A stretch of DNA of 64,000 nucleotides from an uncultured Clostridia bacterium (lineage in GTDB: Bacteria; Bacillota; Clostridia; Christensenellales; Borkfalkiaceae), in the NCBI GenBank assembly GCA_944338165.1, contig CALVLN010000002.1, positions 124,001-188,000 of the forward strand, in the 5' to 3' direction. Position 1 is the stretch's first letter, and every line of letters starts with the position of its first letter. Below are positions 1-9,750 of the stretch, in pieces. Position numbers and translations under genes: made by a program. Below the pieces are notes generated by a model. That model was not told the DNA's origin. It made no database searches and saw nothing but the letters and a program-made list of their open reading frames with translations.

Positions 1-801
1 CATGTCGACGCCGCGCACCGTCCCTTCGACGAGGCAGTCGGGCGAACCGACGCCCATGAGATAGCGCGGCACGTCCGTCGGCATGGCGGGCTGCAGAAAT
101 TCGAGGATCTCATACATCAGCGGCTTGGGCTCCCCCACGGAAAGCCCGCCGATGGCGATGCCGTGGCGGACGTACGGCAGGCAGCGCGCGAGGCTCTCCG
201 CGCGCAGGTCGCAGAAAACGTTGCCCTGGATGATGGGAAACAGCGCCTGCGCGGGATTTTTGTGGTAAGCAAAACAGCGTTCCAGCCACGCCCCCGTCCG
301 TTCCATCGCCTTCCGCGCCTGTTCGTGCGTATAGCCGTATTCCGAACATTCGTCGAACGCCATGACGATATCCGAACCCAGATTGTTCTGGATGGAGATC
401 GCTTTCTCGGGCGTGAACATATGGCGGCTGCCGTCCACGTGCGAGGCAAACTGCACTCCCTCGTCGGTGATGCTGTTCAGCGAAGCGAGGGAAAAGACCT
501 GGAACCCGCCGCTGTCCGTCAAAATCGGCCTGTCCCAGTTCATGAACTTATGCAGCCCGCCCGCGCGCGCGATGAGCTCGTCCCCGGGGCGCATATACAG
601 GTGGTACGTATTGGAAAGAATGATCTGCGATCCTGCCTCCAGAAGGTCCTTAGGCAGGACGCCTTTGACCGTGGCCTGCGTGCCGACGGGCATATAGACG
701 GGCGTCTCGATATCGCCGTGCGGCGTATGGAGGATGCCCGCGCGCGCCCCCGTTTCAGGGTCGGTTTTTAACAGTTCAAAGGAAAAAAATTCGTTGTTCA
801 T
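1..801 (-). CDS. tgt: queuine/preQ1 tRNA-guanine transglycosylase, 3' end outside window
   Basis: Translated from the reverse strand, the frame opens with [20 protein letters not shown] and stays open to the left edge, so the C-terminus is missing (267 codons seen of about 370-380 usual). Family landmarks: [27 protein letters not shown] (nucleophile/substrate loop), GGLSVGE and MGVG. The enzyme swaps guanine-34 of GUN-anticodon tRNAs for preQ1, the step before QueA, whose gene lies 76 bp upstream on the same strand. The ATG at 801 has only a weak Shine-Dalgarno (AAAAGACGT before it). Function is confident; the right-hand start is the only sensible one. Confidence 0.95.
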   Translation of the reverse strand, partial: MNNEFFSFELLKTDPETGARAGILHTPHGDIETPVYMPVGTQATVKGVLPKDLLEAGSQIILSNTYHLYMRPGDELIARAGGLHKFMNWDRPILTDSGGFQVFSLASLNSITDEGVQFASHVDGSRHMFTPEKAISIQNNLGSDIVMAFDECSEYGYTHEQARKAMERTGAWLERCFAYHKNPAQALFPIIQGNVFCDLRAESLARCLPYVRHGIAIGGLSVGEPKPLMYEILEFLQPAMPTDVPRYLMGVGSPDCLVEGTVRGVDM

Positions 802-877
802 ACGTCTTTTGAACGATCAACCCGCAGACACGGATATGCCGTTGTTTTCAAACGAAACGTCAAAGCAAACACGCCGA

Positions 878-1903
878 TCATACGATCAGCATCGCGTCGC
901 CGAAGGAAAAGAACCGATACCTCTCCTCCACGGCCGTCCGATAGATCTCCATCACCTCTTCCCGCGAACAGAAGGCGGAAACGAGCATCAGGAGCGTGCT
1001 TTCGGGCAGATGGAAATTGGTAACGAGCGCATCGACGCACTTGAAGCGATACGGCGGATAAAGAAAGATCTCCGTGTTCCCCTTGCAGGGACGGAGCATG
1101 CCCGCCTCGTCGGCGACCGTCTCCAGCGTGCGGACGCTGGTAGTGCCTACGGCGACGATGCGCCTTCCCTCCCGGCGGGCGCGGTTGACGATCTCCGCCG
1201 CCTCCTCGCTCACTTCGTAATATTCGGAATGCATCTTATGGTCGAGGACGTTTTCTTCCTTGACGGGACGGAACGTCCCCAGCCCCACATGGAGCAGAAC
1301 TTCAGCGATCTCCACGCCCATGGCGCGGATGCGTTCCAGAAGTTCGGGCGTAAAGTGCAGCCCCGCCGTCGGCGCCGCGGCGGAACCGTTCTCTTTGCTG
1401 TATACCGTCTGATAGCGTTCGGGGTCCTTGAGTTTTTCATGGATATACGGGGGCAGCGGCATGCTCCCGGCGCGGGAAAGCACGTCCTCAAAGGCGCCCT
1501 CGTAAAAAAAGCGGACGATCCGTTCGCCGGAATCGGTGACGGAGACGACCTCGAGAGAGAGCTCTTGATTGACGGTAAGCTTTGCCCCGACGCGGCATTT
1601 TTTTCCCGGACGGACGAGCACTTCCCATTCGTCCAAAGAGCGGCGCTTCAAAAGCAGTACCTCTGCCCTGCCGCCGTTTTCCGTGTGTGCGAACAGGCGC
1701 GCGGGAAGGACGCGCGTGCGGTTGACCACAAGCACGTCCCCCGCCTTCAGATAACCGAGAATATCGCGGAAGATCTTGTGCTCGATGCGCTTCGTATCCC
1801 GGTGATAGACGAGAAGGCGCGACGAATCGCGCGGTTCCGCGGGCGTCTGCGCGATGAGTTCGGGCGGCAGATCGTAATAAAAATCACTTTTCTTCAGCTG
1901 CAT
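878..1903 (-). CDS. queA: S-adenosylmethionine:tRNA ribosyltransferase-isomerase QueA
   Basis: 341 residues starting [19 protein letters not shown], the usual QueA N-terminus; ATG 1903 is preferred over the upstream GTG (1918) because GGGAG sits 6 nt before it. Internal landmarks include [26 protein letters not shown] and GTTSVRTLE. It transfers the ribosyl part of SAM to preQ1-tRNA, making epoxyqueuosine-tRNA in the cytoplasm. It is fourth in ruvC-ruvA-ruvB-queA-tgt, an order common in Bacillota; epoxyqueuosine could then be reduced by the QueH encoded at 15.5-16.1 kb. Confidence 0.97.
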   Translation of the reverse strand: MQLKKSDFYYDLPPELIAQTPAEPRDSSRLLVYHRDTKRIEHKIFRDILGYLKAGDVLVVNRTRVLPARLFAHTENGGRAEVLLLKRRSLDEWEVLVRPGKKCRVGAKLTVNQELSLEVVSVTDSGERIVRFFYEGAFEDVLSRAGSMPLPPYIHEKLKDPERYQTVYSKENGSAAAPTAGLHFTPELLERIRAMGVEIAEVLLHVGLGTFRPVKEENVLDHKMHSEYYEVSEEAAEIVNRARREGRRIVAVGTTSVRTLETVADEAGMLRPCKGNTEIFLYPPYRFKCVDALVTNFHLPESTLLMLVSAFCSREEVMEIYRTAVEERYRFFSFGDAMLIV

Positions 1904-1933
1904 GGCTTGCTCCCGCACCCCGGACGGGGCGCA

Positions 1934-2989
1934 TCACTCGTTTTCAAACAGGGAGAGCTGTTCCCTCTGCTTTTCGGACATGGGCATGCCCATGTGTTCG
2001 TATGCGCTCTTGAGGCAGATGCGTCCGCGCGGCGTACGCGCCAGAAACCCCAGCTGGATGAGGTATGGCTCGTATACGTCCTCAATGGTGTTTGCGTCCT
2101 CGTTGATGGTCGCCGCCAGAGTTTCGAGCCCGGCAGGCCCCCCGCCGAATTTTTCAATGAGCGCGCGCAGAAGATTGCGGTCCGTTTCGTCCAGGCCGAG
2201 CTCGTCGATCTCCATGTGCGAGAGGGCGCGGCGGGCGTCTTCCCTGCCGACGGTCCCGTTCCCCGATACAGCGGCGAAATCCCGCACGCGCTTCAAAAGG
2301 CGGTTGGCGATGCGCGGCGTCCCGCGGGAACGGCAGGCGATCTCGTAACTGCCGTCTTCGTCGATGGGAATGCCGAGCGTCTTTGCCGAGCGTTCCACGA
2401 TCCTCTGCAATTCGGAAGGCAGGTACATCTCCAGCCGGCAGAGGATGCCGAAGCGATCGCGCAGCGGCGAGGAGAGCATGCCCGCGCGCGTGGTGGCGCC
2501 GATGAGCGTAAAGCGGGGCAGCGACAGGCGGATGTTGCGCGCCATCGGGCCCTTGCCGACGATGATATCCAGCGCAAAATCTTCCATCGCCGAATACAGG
2601 ATCTCCTCCACGGCGTGGTTGAGGCGGTGGATCTCGTCGATAAACAGGACGTCTCCTTCGTTGAGGTTGCTTAAAATGGCCGCAAGGTCGCCGGAGCGCT
2701 CGATGGCGGGGCCGCTCGTCAGCTTGATCTGCGTGCCCATGGTCGCGGCGATGATGTGGGCGAGCGTCGTCTTGCCCAGCCCGGGAGGCCCGTACAGCAG
2801 AACGTGATCGAGCGCCTCGCCGCGCGCCTTGGCCGCGGACATGTATACGCTTAAATTATGCTTGACCTTCTCCTGCCCGACGTAATCTTCCATGCGCTTG
2901 GGCCGCAGCGCATTTTCCTCCGCGTCGTATTCGCCTTTGCTTCCGGAAAGCAGGCGGCTCTCCTCAAATTCCTCTTCAAACATGGACAT
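1934..2989 (-). CDS. ruvB: Holliday junction branch migration ATPase RuvB
   Basis: AAA+ motor, 351 residues from [14 protein letters not shown]; a purine-rich GGAGGGGG precedes it, and an in-frame ATG further upstream (3007) gives a non-homologous tail. Walker [10 protein letters not shown], Walker B DEIHRL, sensor 1 GATTRAG and the C-terminal winged-helix region ([17 protein letters not shown]) are all present. It drives branch migration with RuvA, whose gene ends 18 bp upstream. Length and motif order are normal. Confidence 0.98.
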   Translation of the reverse strand: MSMFEEEFEESRLLSGSKGEYDAEENALRPKRMEDYVGQEKVKHNLSVYMSAAKARGEALDHVLLYGPPGLGKTTLAHIIAATMGTQIKLTSGPAIERSGDLAAILSNLNEGDVLFIDEIHRLNHAVEEILYSAMEDFALDIIVGKGPMARNIRLSLPRFTLIGATTRAGMLSSPLRDRFGILCRLEMYLPSELQRIVERSAKTLGIPIDEDGSYEIACRSRGTPRIANRLLKRVRDFAAVSGNGTVGREDARRALSHMEIDELGLDETDRNLLRALIEKFGGGPAGLETLAATINEDANTIEDVYEPYLIQLGFLARTPRGRICLKSAYEHMGMPMSEKQREQLSLFENE

Positions 2990-3007
2990 GCCCCCTCCGT
3001 ATATCAT

Positions 3008-3595
3008 TTACATACCGCGAAGCGCCGCGGCGATGACCTCTTCCACCGTCCGTGCGCCCGCTTCTTTGGCGCGTCGGACGGCATTTGCGCTCTCCGCCTT
3101 GGTGAATCCCAGTCCCATGAGCGCGGCGACCGCGTCGTCGTCCTCGCGGGAGGGCTGGGGCGCCGCCCGTTCCGCCGACGTCCCCAGAAGTTCGTCCGCG
3201 GAGATCTTGCCGTGCAGCTCGAGGATGATGCGCTCCGCCGTCTTTTTGCCGAGGCCGCGGACGGCGGAAAGGCGCTTTGCATCCGCCGTGGCGATCGCCT
3301 CGCTTATCTCGGATGCGCGCATGGAGGAAAGCACGGCCATCGCCATCTTTGCGCCCACGCCGGAAACGCCGATGAGCTTTAAAAAGAGGGATTTTTCCTG
3401 CAGGTCGGCAAACCCGAACAGGGATATGCCGTCCTCCTTGCAATGCAGGTAGGTATAGACCTCCCCCACGGAAGAGCCCGAAAGGCGCGAAAACGCCGCG
3501 CCCGAACAGATGACTTCGTACCCCACGCCGCCGACTTCCAAAAGCACGTATTCGGGCGTGAGCTGTTTTACGTTTCCCTTTAAATAACCGATCAT
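3008..3595 (-). CDS. ruvA: Holliday junction binding protein RuvA
   Basis: 195 residues from MIGYLKGNVKQLTPEYVLLE; AAGGT sits just before the ATG and the longer frame upstream lies inside ruvC. Domain I OB-fold, domain II helix-hairpin-helix (GVSGVGAKMA, VRGLGKKTAERII) and C-terminal domain III (AALMGLGFTKAESANAV), which contacts RuvB, are visible. It forms the tetrameric junction clamp. The gene begins 4 nt after the ruvC stop, so translation is probably coupled. Confidence 0.98.
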   Translation of the reverse strand: MIGYLKGNVKQLTPEYVLLEVGGVGYEVICSGAAFSRLSGSSVGEVYTYLHCKEDGISLFGFADLQEKSLFLKLIGVSGVGAKMAMAVLSSMRASEISEAIATADAKRLSAVRGLGKKTAERIILELHGKISADELLGTSAERAAPQPSREDDDAVAALMGLGFTKAESANAVRRAKEAGARTVEEVIAAALRGM

Positions 3596-3599
3596 ACCT

Positions 3600-4097
3600 T
3601 CACCTGATGCCGAACAGTGAGCCGAAACGGCTTGTAAATGCATGGCAGAGCGCGACGCCGAGCGCATCCGCCGCGTCGTCGGGGCGGGGCACGGAAGCAA
3701 GTTTCAGATGCGCCGCAACGACGCGCTGCATCTGCACCTTATCCGCCCTGCCGTATCCCGTGAGCGCCTGCTTGATCTGATTGGGCGTATATTCGAAGAT
3801 GCGCCCGCAGCGCTTGGCGCAGGTCATGAGCATGACGCCCCTTGCATGCGCGACCGCAATGCCCGTGGTGATGTTTTTGGAGAAAAAGAGCTCCTCCATC
3901 GCCGCTTCGTCGGGGCGGAAACGGTCGAAAACGGCGTTCAGCCCCTCCTCAAGGATGCACAGCCGCACGGCGAGATTTTCCGCTTTGGGCGTCTTCACCA
4001 CGCCGTAATCGACGGCGCGGCAATCGCCGCGCTCCGATTTCTCGATGACGCCGTACCCCATCGTTCCGATGCCGGGGTCGAGCCCTAAAATAATCAT
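3600..4097 (-). CDS. ruvC: Holliday junction resolvase RuvC
   Basis: 165 residues from MIILGLDPGIGTMGYGVIEK. The catalytic acidic residues are in LDPG, MEELFF and DDAADALGVA. It cleaves four-way junctions with RuvAB. It is the first gene of the ruv-que operon. No Shine-Dalgarno lies at a useful distance; instead a sigma-A promoter ends 6 nt before the ATG, so the message is predicted to be leaderless. The upstream in-frame ATG at 4115 lies between the -35 and -10 boxes and so would not be transcribed. Confidence 0.97.
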   Translation of the reverse strand: MIILGLDPGIGTMGYGVIEKSERGDCRAVDYGVVKTPKAENLAVRLCILEEGLNAVFDRFRPDEAAMEELFFSKNITTGIAVAHARGVMLMTCAKRCGRIFEYTPNQIKQALTGYGRADKVQMQRVVAAHLKLASVPRPDDAADALGVALCHAFTSRFGSLFGIR

Positions 4098-4103
4098 ATG
4101 TTT

Positions 4104-4132
4104 ATTGTATCCCATCCCGCCCGTTCTGTCAA
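4104..4132 (-). promoter_or_regulatory. sigma-A promoter of ruvCAB-queA-tgt, predicted leaderless start
   Basis: On the reverse strand TTGACA (4132-4127), a 17-nt spacer and TACAAT (4109-4104). The ruvC ATG begins at 4097, so the expected transcription start (about 7 nt past the -10) falls on the A of the ATG. Box match and spacing are near ideal; the leaderless reading is inference. Confidence 0.8.
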
Positions 4133-4214
4133 TGAAAAAGGGGCGCGATGAAAAAAATCCGTATAAAGCGCCCCGCCGCGCCGAAAGAGCGCGCGGCTTT
4201 GCACTGCAAAACAG

Positions 4215-4243
4215 TTGCTTTTTCGGGCAAAAAAAGTTACAAT
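4215..4243 (+). promoter_or_regulatory. sigma-A promoter of argH
   Basis: TTGCTT (4215-4220), 17-nt spacer, TACAAT (4238-4243), about 50 nt before the argH ATG, which has its own GAGG. It is divergent from the ruvC promoter; the two are about 80 bp apart. Confidence 0.65.
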
Positions 4244-4292
4244 GTTTTCGGAACGGTTTTATCCGTTTATCCATCTGTGAGGTTACGATATC

Positions 4293-5666
4293 ATGAAATT
4301 ATGGGAAGGAAGATTTGACAAGCCGACCGCCGCCGACGCCGACGCGTTCAACGAAAGCCTGTCCTTTGACAAGCGGCTCTACAAAGCCGACCTCTGCGCT
4401 TCCGCCGCCCATGCGGCCATGCTGGGAAAGTGCGGCATCATCACCGAAGAAGAATCGGCCTGCATCCGCGACGGGCTCAAGGGGATCCTCGCCGACATTG
4501 AAAGCGGCGCGCTCTCCGTTGAAGGCGCGGAGGACATCCATTCCTTTGTGGAAAACGAACTCACCGCGCGCATCGGCGAGACGGGAAAAAAACTGCATAC
4601 CGCGCGTTCCCGCAACGATCAGGTCGCGACCGACATGCGCCTTTACGTGCGCACAAGCATCGACAAGGCGACGCGGCTGCTGCTGGACCTCGTGCAGACG
4701 TTATACGGGCTGGCGCACGCCAACGTCAAATACCTCATGCCGGGATACACCCACCTGCGCAAGGCACAGCCCATCAACTGCGCCCAATACTTCAACGCCT
4801 ATTCGGAGATGTTCCTGCGCGACCTTGACCGCTTCGGCGCCTGCCGCGAACGGCTGAACGTCATGCCGCTCGGAAGCGCCGCCCTCGCCGGCACGAGCTA
4901 CCCCATCGACCGCGAGATCACGCGTTCGCTGCTCGGATTCAGCGAGATCTCCGCCAACTCCCTCGACGCCGTTTCCGACCGCGACTTCGTGGCGGAATAC
5001 ATCTTCTGCGCCTCGCTCGTCATGGTGCATCTTTCAAGGCTTTGCGAGGACACCATCCTCTATACTTCCGACGAATTCGGCTTCTGGAATATCCCCGACG
5101 AATATTCCACCGGCTCTTCCATCATGCCGCAGAAGAAAAACCCCGACATCCCCGAGCTGGTGCGCGGCAAATCCGGGCGCGTCTTCGGGCATCTCACCGC
5201 CATCCTCGCCGTGATGAAGGGGCTCCCGCTCGCATACAACAAGGATCTGCAGGAGGACAAAGAATGCTTCTTTGACACGGAGGATACCCTCTTTTCCTGC
5301 CTCTCCATCTATACCGCGCTGCTCAAAAAGGTCACGATCAACGTCAACCGCATGTTCACCGCCGCGGGGGAAGGCTTCTCGACGGCGACGGACGTGGCGG
5401 ACTACCTCGCCAAAAAGGGCGTCCCCTTCCGCGACGCGCATGCGATCACCGGCAAGATCGTGCGGCACTGCCTGGAAAAGAAAAAGACGCTCACCGACAT
5501 GAGTTTTGAGGAATTCCGCACGTTCAGCGACGTGTTCGAACGGGACATCCTCACCGTTGTGACGACGCGCAACTCCGCCGAACAGCGCGATTCCGTGGGC
5601 GGCTCCTCCCTCCGCGCCGCGCGCGCCGGGCTGCTTGCCATCAAGCGACGCCTCCGCAAATACTGA
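4293..5666 (+). CDS. argH: argininosuccinate lyase
   Basis: 457 residues of the fumarase/aspartase superfamily. Seen: N-terminal MKLWEGRFDKPTAADADAFN, TARSRNDQVATD, GYTHLRKAQPI and the signature GSSIMPQKKNPD, whose serine loop is catalytic. It splits argininosuccinate into arginine and fumarate, the last step of arginine synthesis. It stands alone between its own promoter and a strong terminator; argG is not adjacent, unlike in many Bacillota. Confidence 0.98.
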   Translation: MKLWEGRFDKPTAADADAFNESLSFDKRLYKADLCASAAHAAMLGKCGIITEEESACIRDGLKGILADIESGALSVEGAEDIHSFVENELTARIGETGKKLHTARSRNDQVATDMRLYVRTSIDKATRLLLDLVQTLYGLAHANVKYLMPGYTHLRKAQPINCAQYFNAYSEMFLRDLDRFGACRERLNVMPLGSAALAGTSYPIDREITRSLLGFSEISANSLDAVSDRDFVAEYIFCASLVMVHLSRLCEDTILYTSDEFGFWNIPDEYSTGSSIMPQKKNPDIPELVRGKSGRVFGHLTAILAVMKGLPLAYNKDLQEDKECFFDTEDTLFSCLSIYTALLKKVTINVNRMFTAAGEGFSTATDVADYLAKKGVPFRDAHAITGKIVRHCLEKKKTLTDMSFEEFRTFSDVFERDILTVVTTRNSAEQRDSVGGSSLRAARAGLLAIKRRLRKY

Positions 5667-5679
5667 CACCGCCGAACGC

Positions 5680-5708
5680 GGCGCCCGATCAAGGGCGCCT
5701 TTTTTTTG
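5680..5708 (+). terminator. intrinsic terminator after argH
   Basis: GGCGCCC / GGGCGCC stem with a 6-nt loop followed by eight or more T residues. Confidence 0.9.
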
Positions 5709-5790
5709 TATATTTTTATGTTTTCCTGAATAATATGCCGCCTTTTGCGCGGCAAAAACGCATTTTTCGGAATAAATTTCGCACGGCACC

Positions 5791-5819
5791 TTGACAAACC
5801 CCGAAAAATCGGCTACAAT
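5791..5819 (+). promoter_or_regulatory. sigma-A promoter of ilvB-ilvN-ilvD
   Basis: TTGACA (5791-5796), 17 nt, TACAAT (5814-5819). The predicted leader is only about 23 nt and carries GGGAGG, so there is no room for a T-box or leader-peptide attenuator in front of this branched-chain operon. Confidence 0.85.
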
Positions 5820-5848
5820 GAAGAAACAATACTTCGGGAGGGACGACT

Positions 5849-7507
5849 ATGAAACTCATCGGTGCAGAGATCCTCGTCAACTGTCTGAAAGAGCAGGGGG
5901 TCGAGACCGTGTTCGGGTACCCCGGCGGGTCCATCCTCGACATCTATGACGCGCTTTACCGCGACGGCAGCATCCGCCACGTCATCACCGCGCACGAACA
6001 GGGCGCGGCGCACGCCGCGGACGGATATGCGCGCGCCACGGGGAAAGTCGGCGTCTGTATCGCCACGAGCGGCCCCGGGGCGACCAACCTCGTCACGGGC
6101 ATCGCTACCGCCTTTATGGATTCCGTTCCCCTCGTCGCCATCACGGGCAACGTCGGCATCAACTTCCTCGGGCGCGACTCTTTCCAGGAGATCGATATTA
6201 CCGGCATCACCATGCCCATCACCAAGCACAACTTTATCGTAAAGGACGTCAATGCGCTCGCCGATACGGTGCGCGAAGCGTTCCGCATTGCAAACTCGGG
6301 CAGAAAAGGCCCCGTGCTCATCGATATCCTCAAAAACGTACAGATCGCCGAAGCGGACTATACGCCGCAGACGCCACAGACACCGCGCCGCAAACCGGTG
6401 CCGCAAAGCGCCCTAACGCAGATCGCCGCGGCGATCGCCGCATGCAAGCGCCCCCTGATCATGGTGGGTGGCGGCGCCGTCTCCTCGGAAGCCTCCGAAG
6501 AGATCTTCGCTCTCTCCGAACGGCTGCGCGCGCCCGTCGTGTGCACGCTCATGGGGCTGGGCGCCTTCCCGGCATCCCATCCCCGATTCTGCGGCATGAT
6601 GGGCATGCACGGCACGGAAACGGCCGCAAAGCTCTGCCTGGAAGCCGATCTGCTGATCGCCGTCGGCACGCGGTTTTCCGATCGCGTGGCGCTCAACCGC
6701 GACAAATTCGCGCAGAACAAGACGGTCATCCAGATTGAGATCGACGACGCCGAGATCGATAAAAACGTCACGGTCACCCACTCCGTGCTCGGCGACATCA
6801 AGGAGACGCTGAAGACGCTGCTGCCCATGCTCGCACAGCGAAAAGACGCCGCCTTTGAAAAAGCGGCGCTCGCCTATAAGGCTGCGGAGCAGAAAAAACA
6901 GAAAGACAACGGCCTCGGGCATAAGATCCTTTTGGCTGCAGCCGGACATGCCCCCGCCGAATGCATTGTAACGACGGACGTCGGGCAGCACCAGATGTGG
7001 ACGGCGCAGCTGTATCCCTTTGAAAAGCCGCGCACGCTCTGCACGAGCGGCGGGCTGGGCACGATGGGCTACGGCTTCGGCGCGGCGATCGGCGCCGCGT
7101 TCGGCACGAGAAAGCATATCCTCTTTGTCACGGGAGACGGTTCCTTCAACATGAACATGAACGAACTTTCGACCGCGGTCACCCATCAGCTGCCGATCAC
7201 CATCCTGCTTATGAATAACCATGCCTTGGGCATGGTGCGGCAATGGCAAAAGCTTTTTTACCAAAGCCGTTTCTCGCAGACCGTCGTCAACAAAAAGACG
7301 GACTACGTAAAATTTGCCGAAAGTTTCGGCGCGGTCGGCCTTGCCATCGAGAAGGAAGCGGACATCCTGCCCGTCCTTAAAAAGGCGTTTTCCATTCAGG
7401 CGCCCGTACTCGTGGACTGCCGCATCAGCGAAGACGAAAACGTGCTTCCCATGATCAAGCCCGGCCAGACGTACGATACCATCATCACGGAATGGGAGGA
7501 AACCTGA
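5849..7507 (+). CDS. ilvB: acetolactate synthase large (catalytic) subunit
   Basis: 552 residues, ThDP-dependent. The N-terminal Pyr domain has GYPGGSILDIYDAL and the catalytic glutamate in TAHEQGAAHAADGYAR; the C-terminal PP domain has the metal/ThDP motif GDGSFNMNMNELSTA with the NNHALGMVRQWQ loop. It condenses two pyruvates (or pyruvate and 2-oxobutyrate), the first common step to valine, leucine and isoleucine. Its stop is one base before the ilvN ATG, so the two subunits are co-translated. Confidence 0.97.
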   Translation: MKLIGAEILVNCLKEQGVETVFGYPGGSILDIYDALYRDGSIRHVITAHEQGAAHAADGYARATGKVGVCIATSGPGATNLVTGIATAFMDSVPLVAITGNVGINFLGRDSFQEIDITGITMPITKHNFIVKDVNALADTVREAFRIANSGRKGPVLIDILKNVQIAEADYTPQTPQTPRRKPVPQSALTQIAAAIAACKRPLIMVGGGAVSSEASEEIFALSERLRAPVVCTLMGLGAFPASHPRFCGMMGMHGTETAAKLCLEADLLIAVGTRFSDRVALNRDKFAQNKTVIQIEIDDAEIDKNVTVTHSVLGDIKETLKTLLPMLAQRKDAAFEKAALAYKAAEQKKQKDNGLGHKILLAAAGHAPAECIVTTDVGQHQMWTAQLYPFEKPRTLCTSGGLGTMGYGFGAAIGAAFGTRKHILFVTGDGSFNMNMNELSTAVTHQLPITILLMNNHALGMVRQWQKLFYQSRFSQTVVNKKTDYVKFAESFGAVGLAIEKEADILPVLKKAFSIQAPVLVDCRISEDENVLPMIKPGQTYDTIITEWEET

Positions 7508-7508
7508 C

Positions 7509-8021
7509 ATGAAATATACCATCAGCGCACTCGTATCCAACAAAAGCGGCGTTTTAACGCGCGTCTCCGCGCTGTTTGCGCGGCGCGGGTATAACATCGA
7601 TTCGCTTTCCGTATGCGCCACGGAAGACGCAACCCTGTCGCGCATGACCATCGTGCTCGACGGAGACGAGTATATTCTCTCGCAGATGATGAAACAGATG
7701 GATAAACTCATTGACGTCAAAAAGATCCAGCACGTCGAATCGGACGCGGTGTTCCGCGAACTGCTCCTCATCAAGATCCGCTGCGACGCCGCGCGCCGCA
7801 CGGAAATTTTTGAACTCAGCCAGATCTTCCGCGCCAAGATCATCGACATCTCGCACGATACCGCCATCCTGGAACTTACGGGCAAACCCGTCAAGCTCGA
7901 CGGATTCATCAACATGGTCATGCCCTACGGCATCCTTGAAAGCGCGCGGACGGGCGTCACCGCCATTTCCCGCGGTTCCGCCTGCATCAAAGACGAAGCT
8001 GATTACAAAGAAAAAATCTGA
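7509..8021 (+). CDS. ilvN: acetolactate synthase regulatory subunit
   Basis: 170 residues. N-terminal ACT domain ([28 protein letters not shown]), which in the family binds valine for feedback inhibition and activates the large subunit, then the C-terminal ALS_ss_C domain ([30 protein letters not shown]). Full-length two-domain type. It lies directly behind ilvB and is separated from ilvD by a hairpin-containing spacer. Confidence 0.97.
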   Translation: MKYTISALVSNKSGVLTRVSALFARRGYNIDSLSVCATEDATLSRMTIVLDGDEYILSQMMKQMDKLIDVKKIQHVESDAVFRELLLIKIRCDAARRTEIFELSQIFRAKIIDISHDTAILELTGKPVKLDGFINMVMPYGILESARTGVTAISRGSACIKDEADYKEKI

Positions 8022-8030
8022 CATTCAGAC

Positions 8031-8061
8031 ATGCCCCGCCCATTGTCAGTTTGCGGGGCAT
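8031..8061 (+). promoter_or_regulatory. perfect 9-bp hairpin between ilvN and ilvD
   Basis: ATGCCCCGC (8031-8039) pairs with GCGGGGCAT (8053-8061) around a 13-nt loop. No T-tract follows, so it is not a canonical terminator. It ends a few bases before the ilvD Shine-Dalgarno (GAGGTG), so it could affect mRNA processing, stability or ilvD translation. Confidence 0.6.
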
Positions 8062-8074
8062 CATGAGGTGTATT

Positions 8075-9739
8075 ATGAGCATTTATGCAAACGGCAGCAA
8101 TATGGCGCCCCAGCGCTCGCTCCTGCGGGCGCTCGGCTGGACGGAAGATGAGATCCAAAAACCCGTCGTCGGCATCATCTGTGCGCAGAGCGACATCATC
8201 CCCGGGCATACCCACCTCGACGACATCGCGCAGGCGGTCTCCGAAGGGGTTCTTGCGGCGGGCGGCAAGCCCGTCACCGTCCCCTGCATCGGCGTTTGCG
8301 ACGGCATCGCCATGGGGCATGAAGGGATGCGCTATTCCCTCCCCTCCCGCGAACTCATCGCCGACAGCGTTGAGGTGCTCGCCCGCGGACATGCCTTTGA
8401 CGCGTGCGTCTTCGTCGGCAACTGCGACAAGATCATCCCGGGCATGCTCATGGGCGCCGTGCGCGTCAACAAACCGTCCGTCTTTGTCTCCGGCGGCCCG
8501 ATGCTTGCCGGGCGTAAGGACGGCGCGAAGCTCTCCCTCTCCTCCATGTTTGAGGCCGTGGGCACCTATACTTCGGGGAAGATCGACGAAGCGGAACTCC
8601 TCCGCTATGAATGCACCGCATGCCCTTCCTGCGGGTCCTGCTCCGGCATGTTTACGGCAAATTCCATGAACTGTCTTCTGGAGGCGCTCGGTATGGCGCT
8701 CCCGGGGAACGGGACCGTCCCCATGGTCTATTCGGCGCGCCTTGCGCTTGCCAAGCAGACAGGGAAAGCGGTCATGCAGCTGCTTCAGAAAGGGCTGCGC
8801 CCGCGCGACATCCTCACTCCCGCCGCCATCCGCAACGCCGAATGCGTGGACATGGCGATCGGAGCGTCATCCAACTCCGTCCTGCACCTTCTGGCGCTCG
8901 CAAGCGAGCTGGGGCTTTCCAAGGAACAGATCTCCGTGGATACCATGAACGAGATCTCCGCCCACACACCCAATCTCTGCCGCCTTGCGCCCGCGGGCGA
9001 ACATTACATCGAGGAACTCAACGAGGCGGGCGGCATTTCCGCCGTCATCCGCGCACTCATCGATGCGGGCCTGTTTGACGGTTCTGCCATGACGGCGGCA
9101 TGCGTCACGCAGGACCGGCTGACCGCAAACGCACGTGTCAAGAACGCAGAGATCATACGCCCCGTCAGCGCCCCCTATTCCCCCTACGGCGGGCTTGCCA
9201 TCCTCAAAGGCAACCTCGCAAGGGAAGGCGCCGTCGTAAAAAAGAGCGCAGTAGACGAAAAAATGTACCGTCATAAAGGCCCCGCGCGCGTCTTTGACTC
9301 GGAAGAGGACGCCATGGCGGCGATCTCCGGCAACCGCATCCATGCGGGCGACGTCGTGGTCATCCGCTACGAAGGCCCCAAGGGAGGGCCCGGCATGCGC
9401 GAGATGCTCTCCCCCACCTCCTCCATCGTCGGGGCGGGGCTCGGCGATACCGTCGCGCTCATCACGGACGGACGGTTCTCGGGCGCTACGCGCGGCGCTG
9501 CCATCGGGCATGTCTGCCCCGAAGCTGCCGCGGGCGGCGTCATCGGCGTCGTGGAAGAGGGCGACCTCATCGAGATCGACATCGTCAAAGGCGAGATCAA
9601 TCTCTGCGTCCCCGACGACGTCATTGCGGCCCGCCTGAAAGCCTTTACTCCGAAAGAGAAGCCCGTCGACGGATATCTGCGCCGCTACCGCGCGCTCGTC
9701 ACGTCCGCGTCCGACGGCGCCGTCTTTAAAAAGTTTTAA
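8075..9739 (+). CDS. ilvD: dihydroxy-acid dehydratase
   Basis: 554 residues from [20 protein letters not shown]. This ATG has GAGGTG 6-7 nt upstream; the in-frame ATG at 8051 lies in the hairpin. Iron-sulfur ligands are in NCDKIIPGM and [12 protein letters not shown]; other landmarks are [24 protein letters not shown] and [11 protein letters not shown]. It dehydrates the dihydroxy acids to the 2-oxo acid precursors of valine and isoleucine. ilvC, the step between IlvBN and IlvD, is not in this window. Confidence 0.97.
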   Translation: MSIYANGSNMAPQRSLLRALGWTEDEIQKPVVGIICAQSDIIPGHTHLDDIAQAVSEGVLAAGGKPVTVPCIGVCDGIAMGHEGMRYSLPSRELIADSVEVLARGHAFDACVFVGNCDKIIPGMLMGAVRVNKPSVFVSGGPMLAGRKDGAKLSLSSMFEAVGTYTSGKIDEAELLRYECTACPSCGSCSGMFTANSMNCLLEALGMALPGNGTVPMVYSARLALAKQTGKAVMQLLQKGLRPRDILTPAAIRNAECVDMAIGASSNSVLHLLALASELGLSKEQISVDTMNEISAHTPNLCRLAPAGEHYIEELNEAGGISAVIRALIDAGLFDGSAMTAACVTQDRLTANARVKNAEIIRPVSAPYSPYGGLAILKGNLAREGAVVKKSAVDEKMYRHKGPARVFDSEEDAMAAISGNRIHAGDVVVIRYEGPKGGPGMREMLSPTSSIVGAGLGDTVALITDGRFSGATRGAAIGHVCPEAAAGGVIGVVEEGDLIEIDIVKGEINLCVPDDVIAARLKAFTPKEKPVDGYLRRYRALVTSASDGAVFKKF

Positions 9740-9750
9740 CGGAGGATCTG

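Noticed and set aside
802..877. A separate promoter for tgt
   Set aside because: TTGACG is present near 861, but the best -10 is 18-19 nt away and poor; read-through from queA is simpler.
734..2674. 646-codon plus-strand open frame opposite queA and ruvB
   Set aside because: It is the antisense shadow of two well-supported genes; it shows no family motifs and follows from GC-rich codon positions.
3600..4274. Longer RuvC starting at 4274
   Set aside because: The extra 59 residues are not RuvC-like and the stretch contains the promoter; the family start MIILGLDPG is at 4097.
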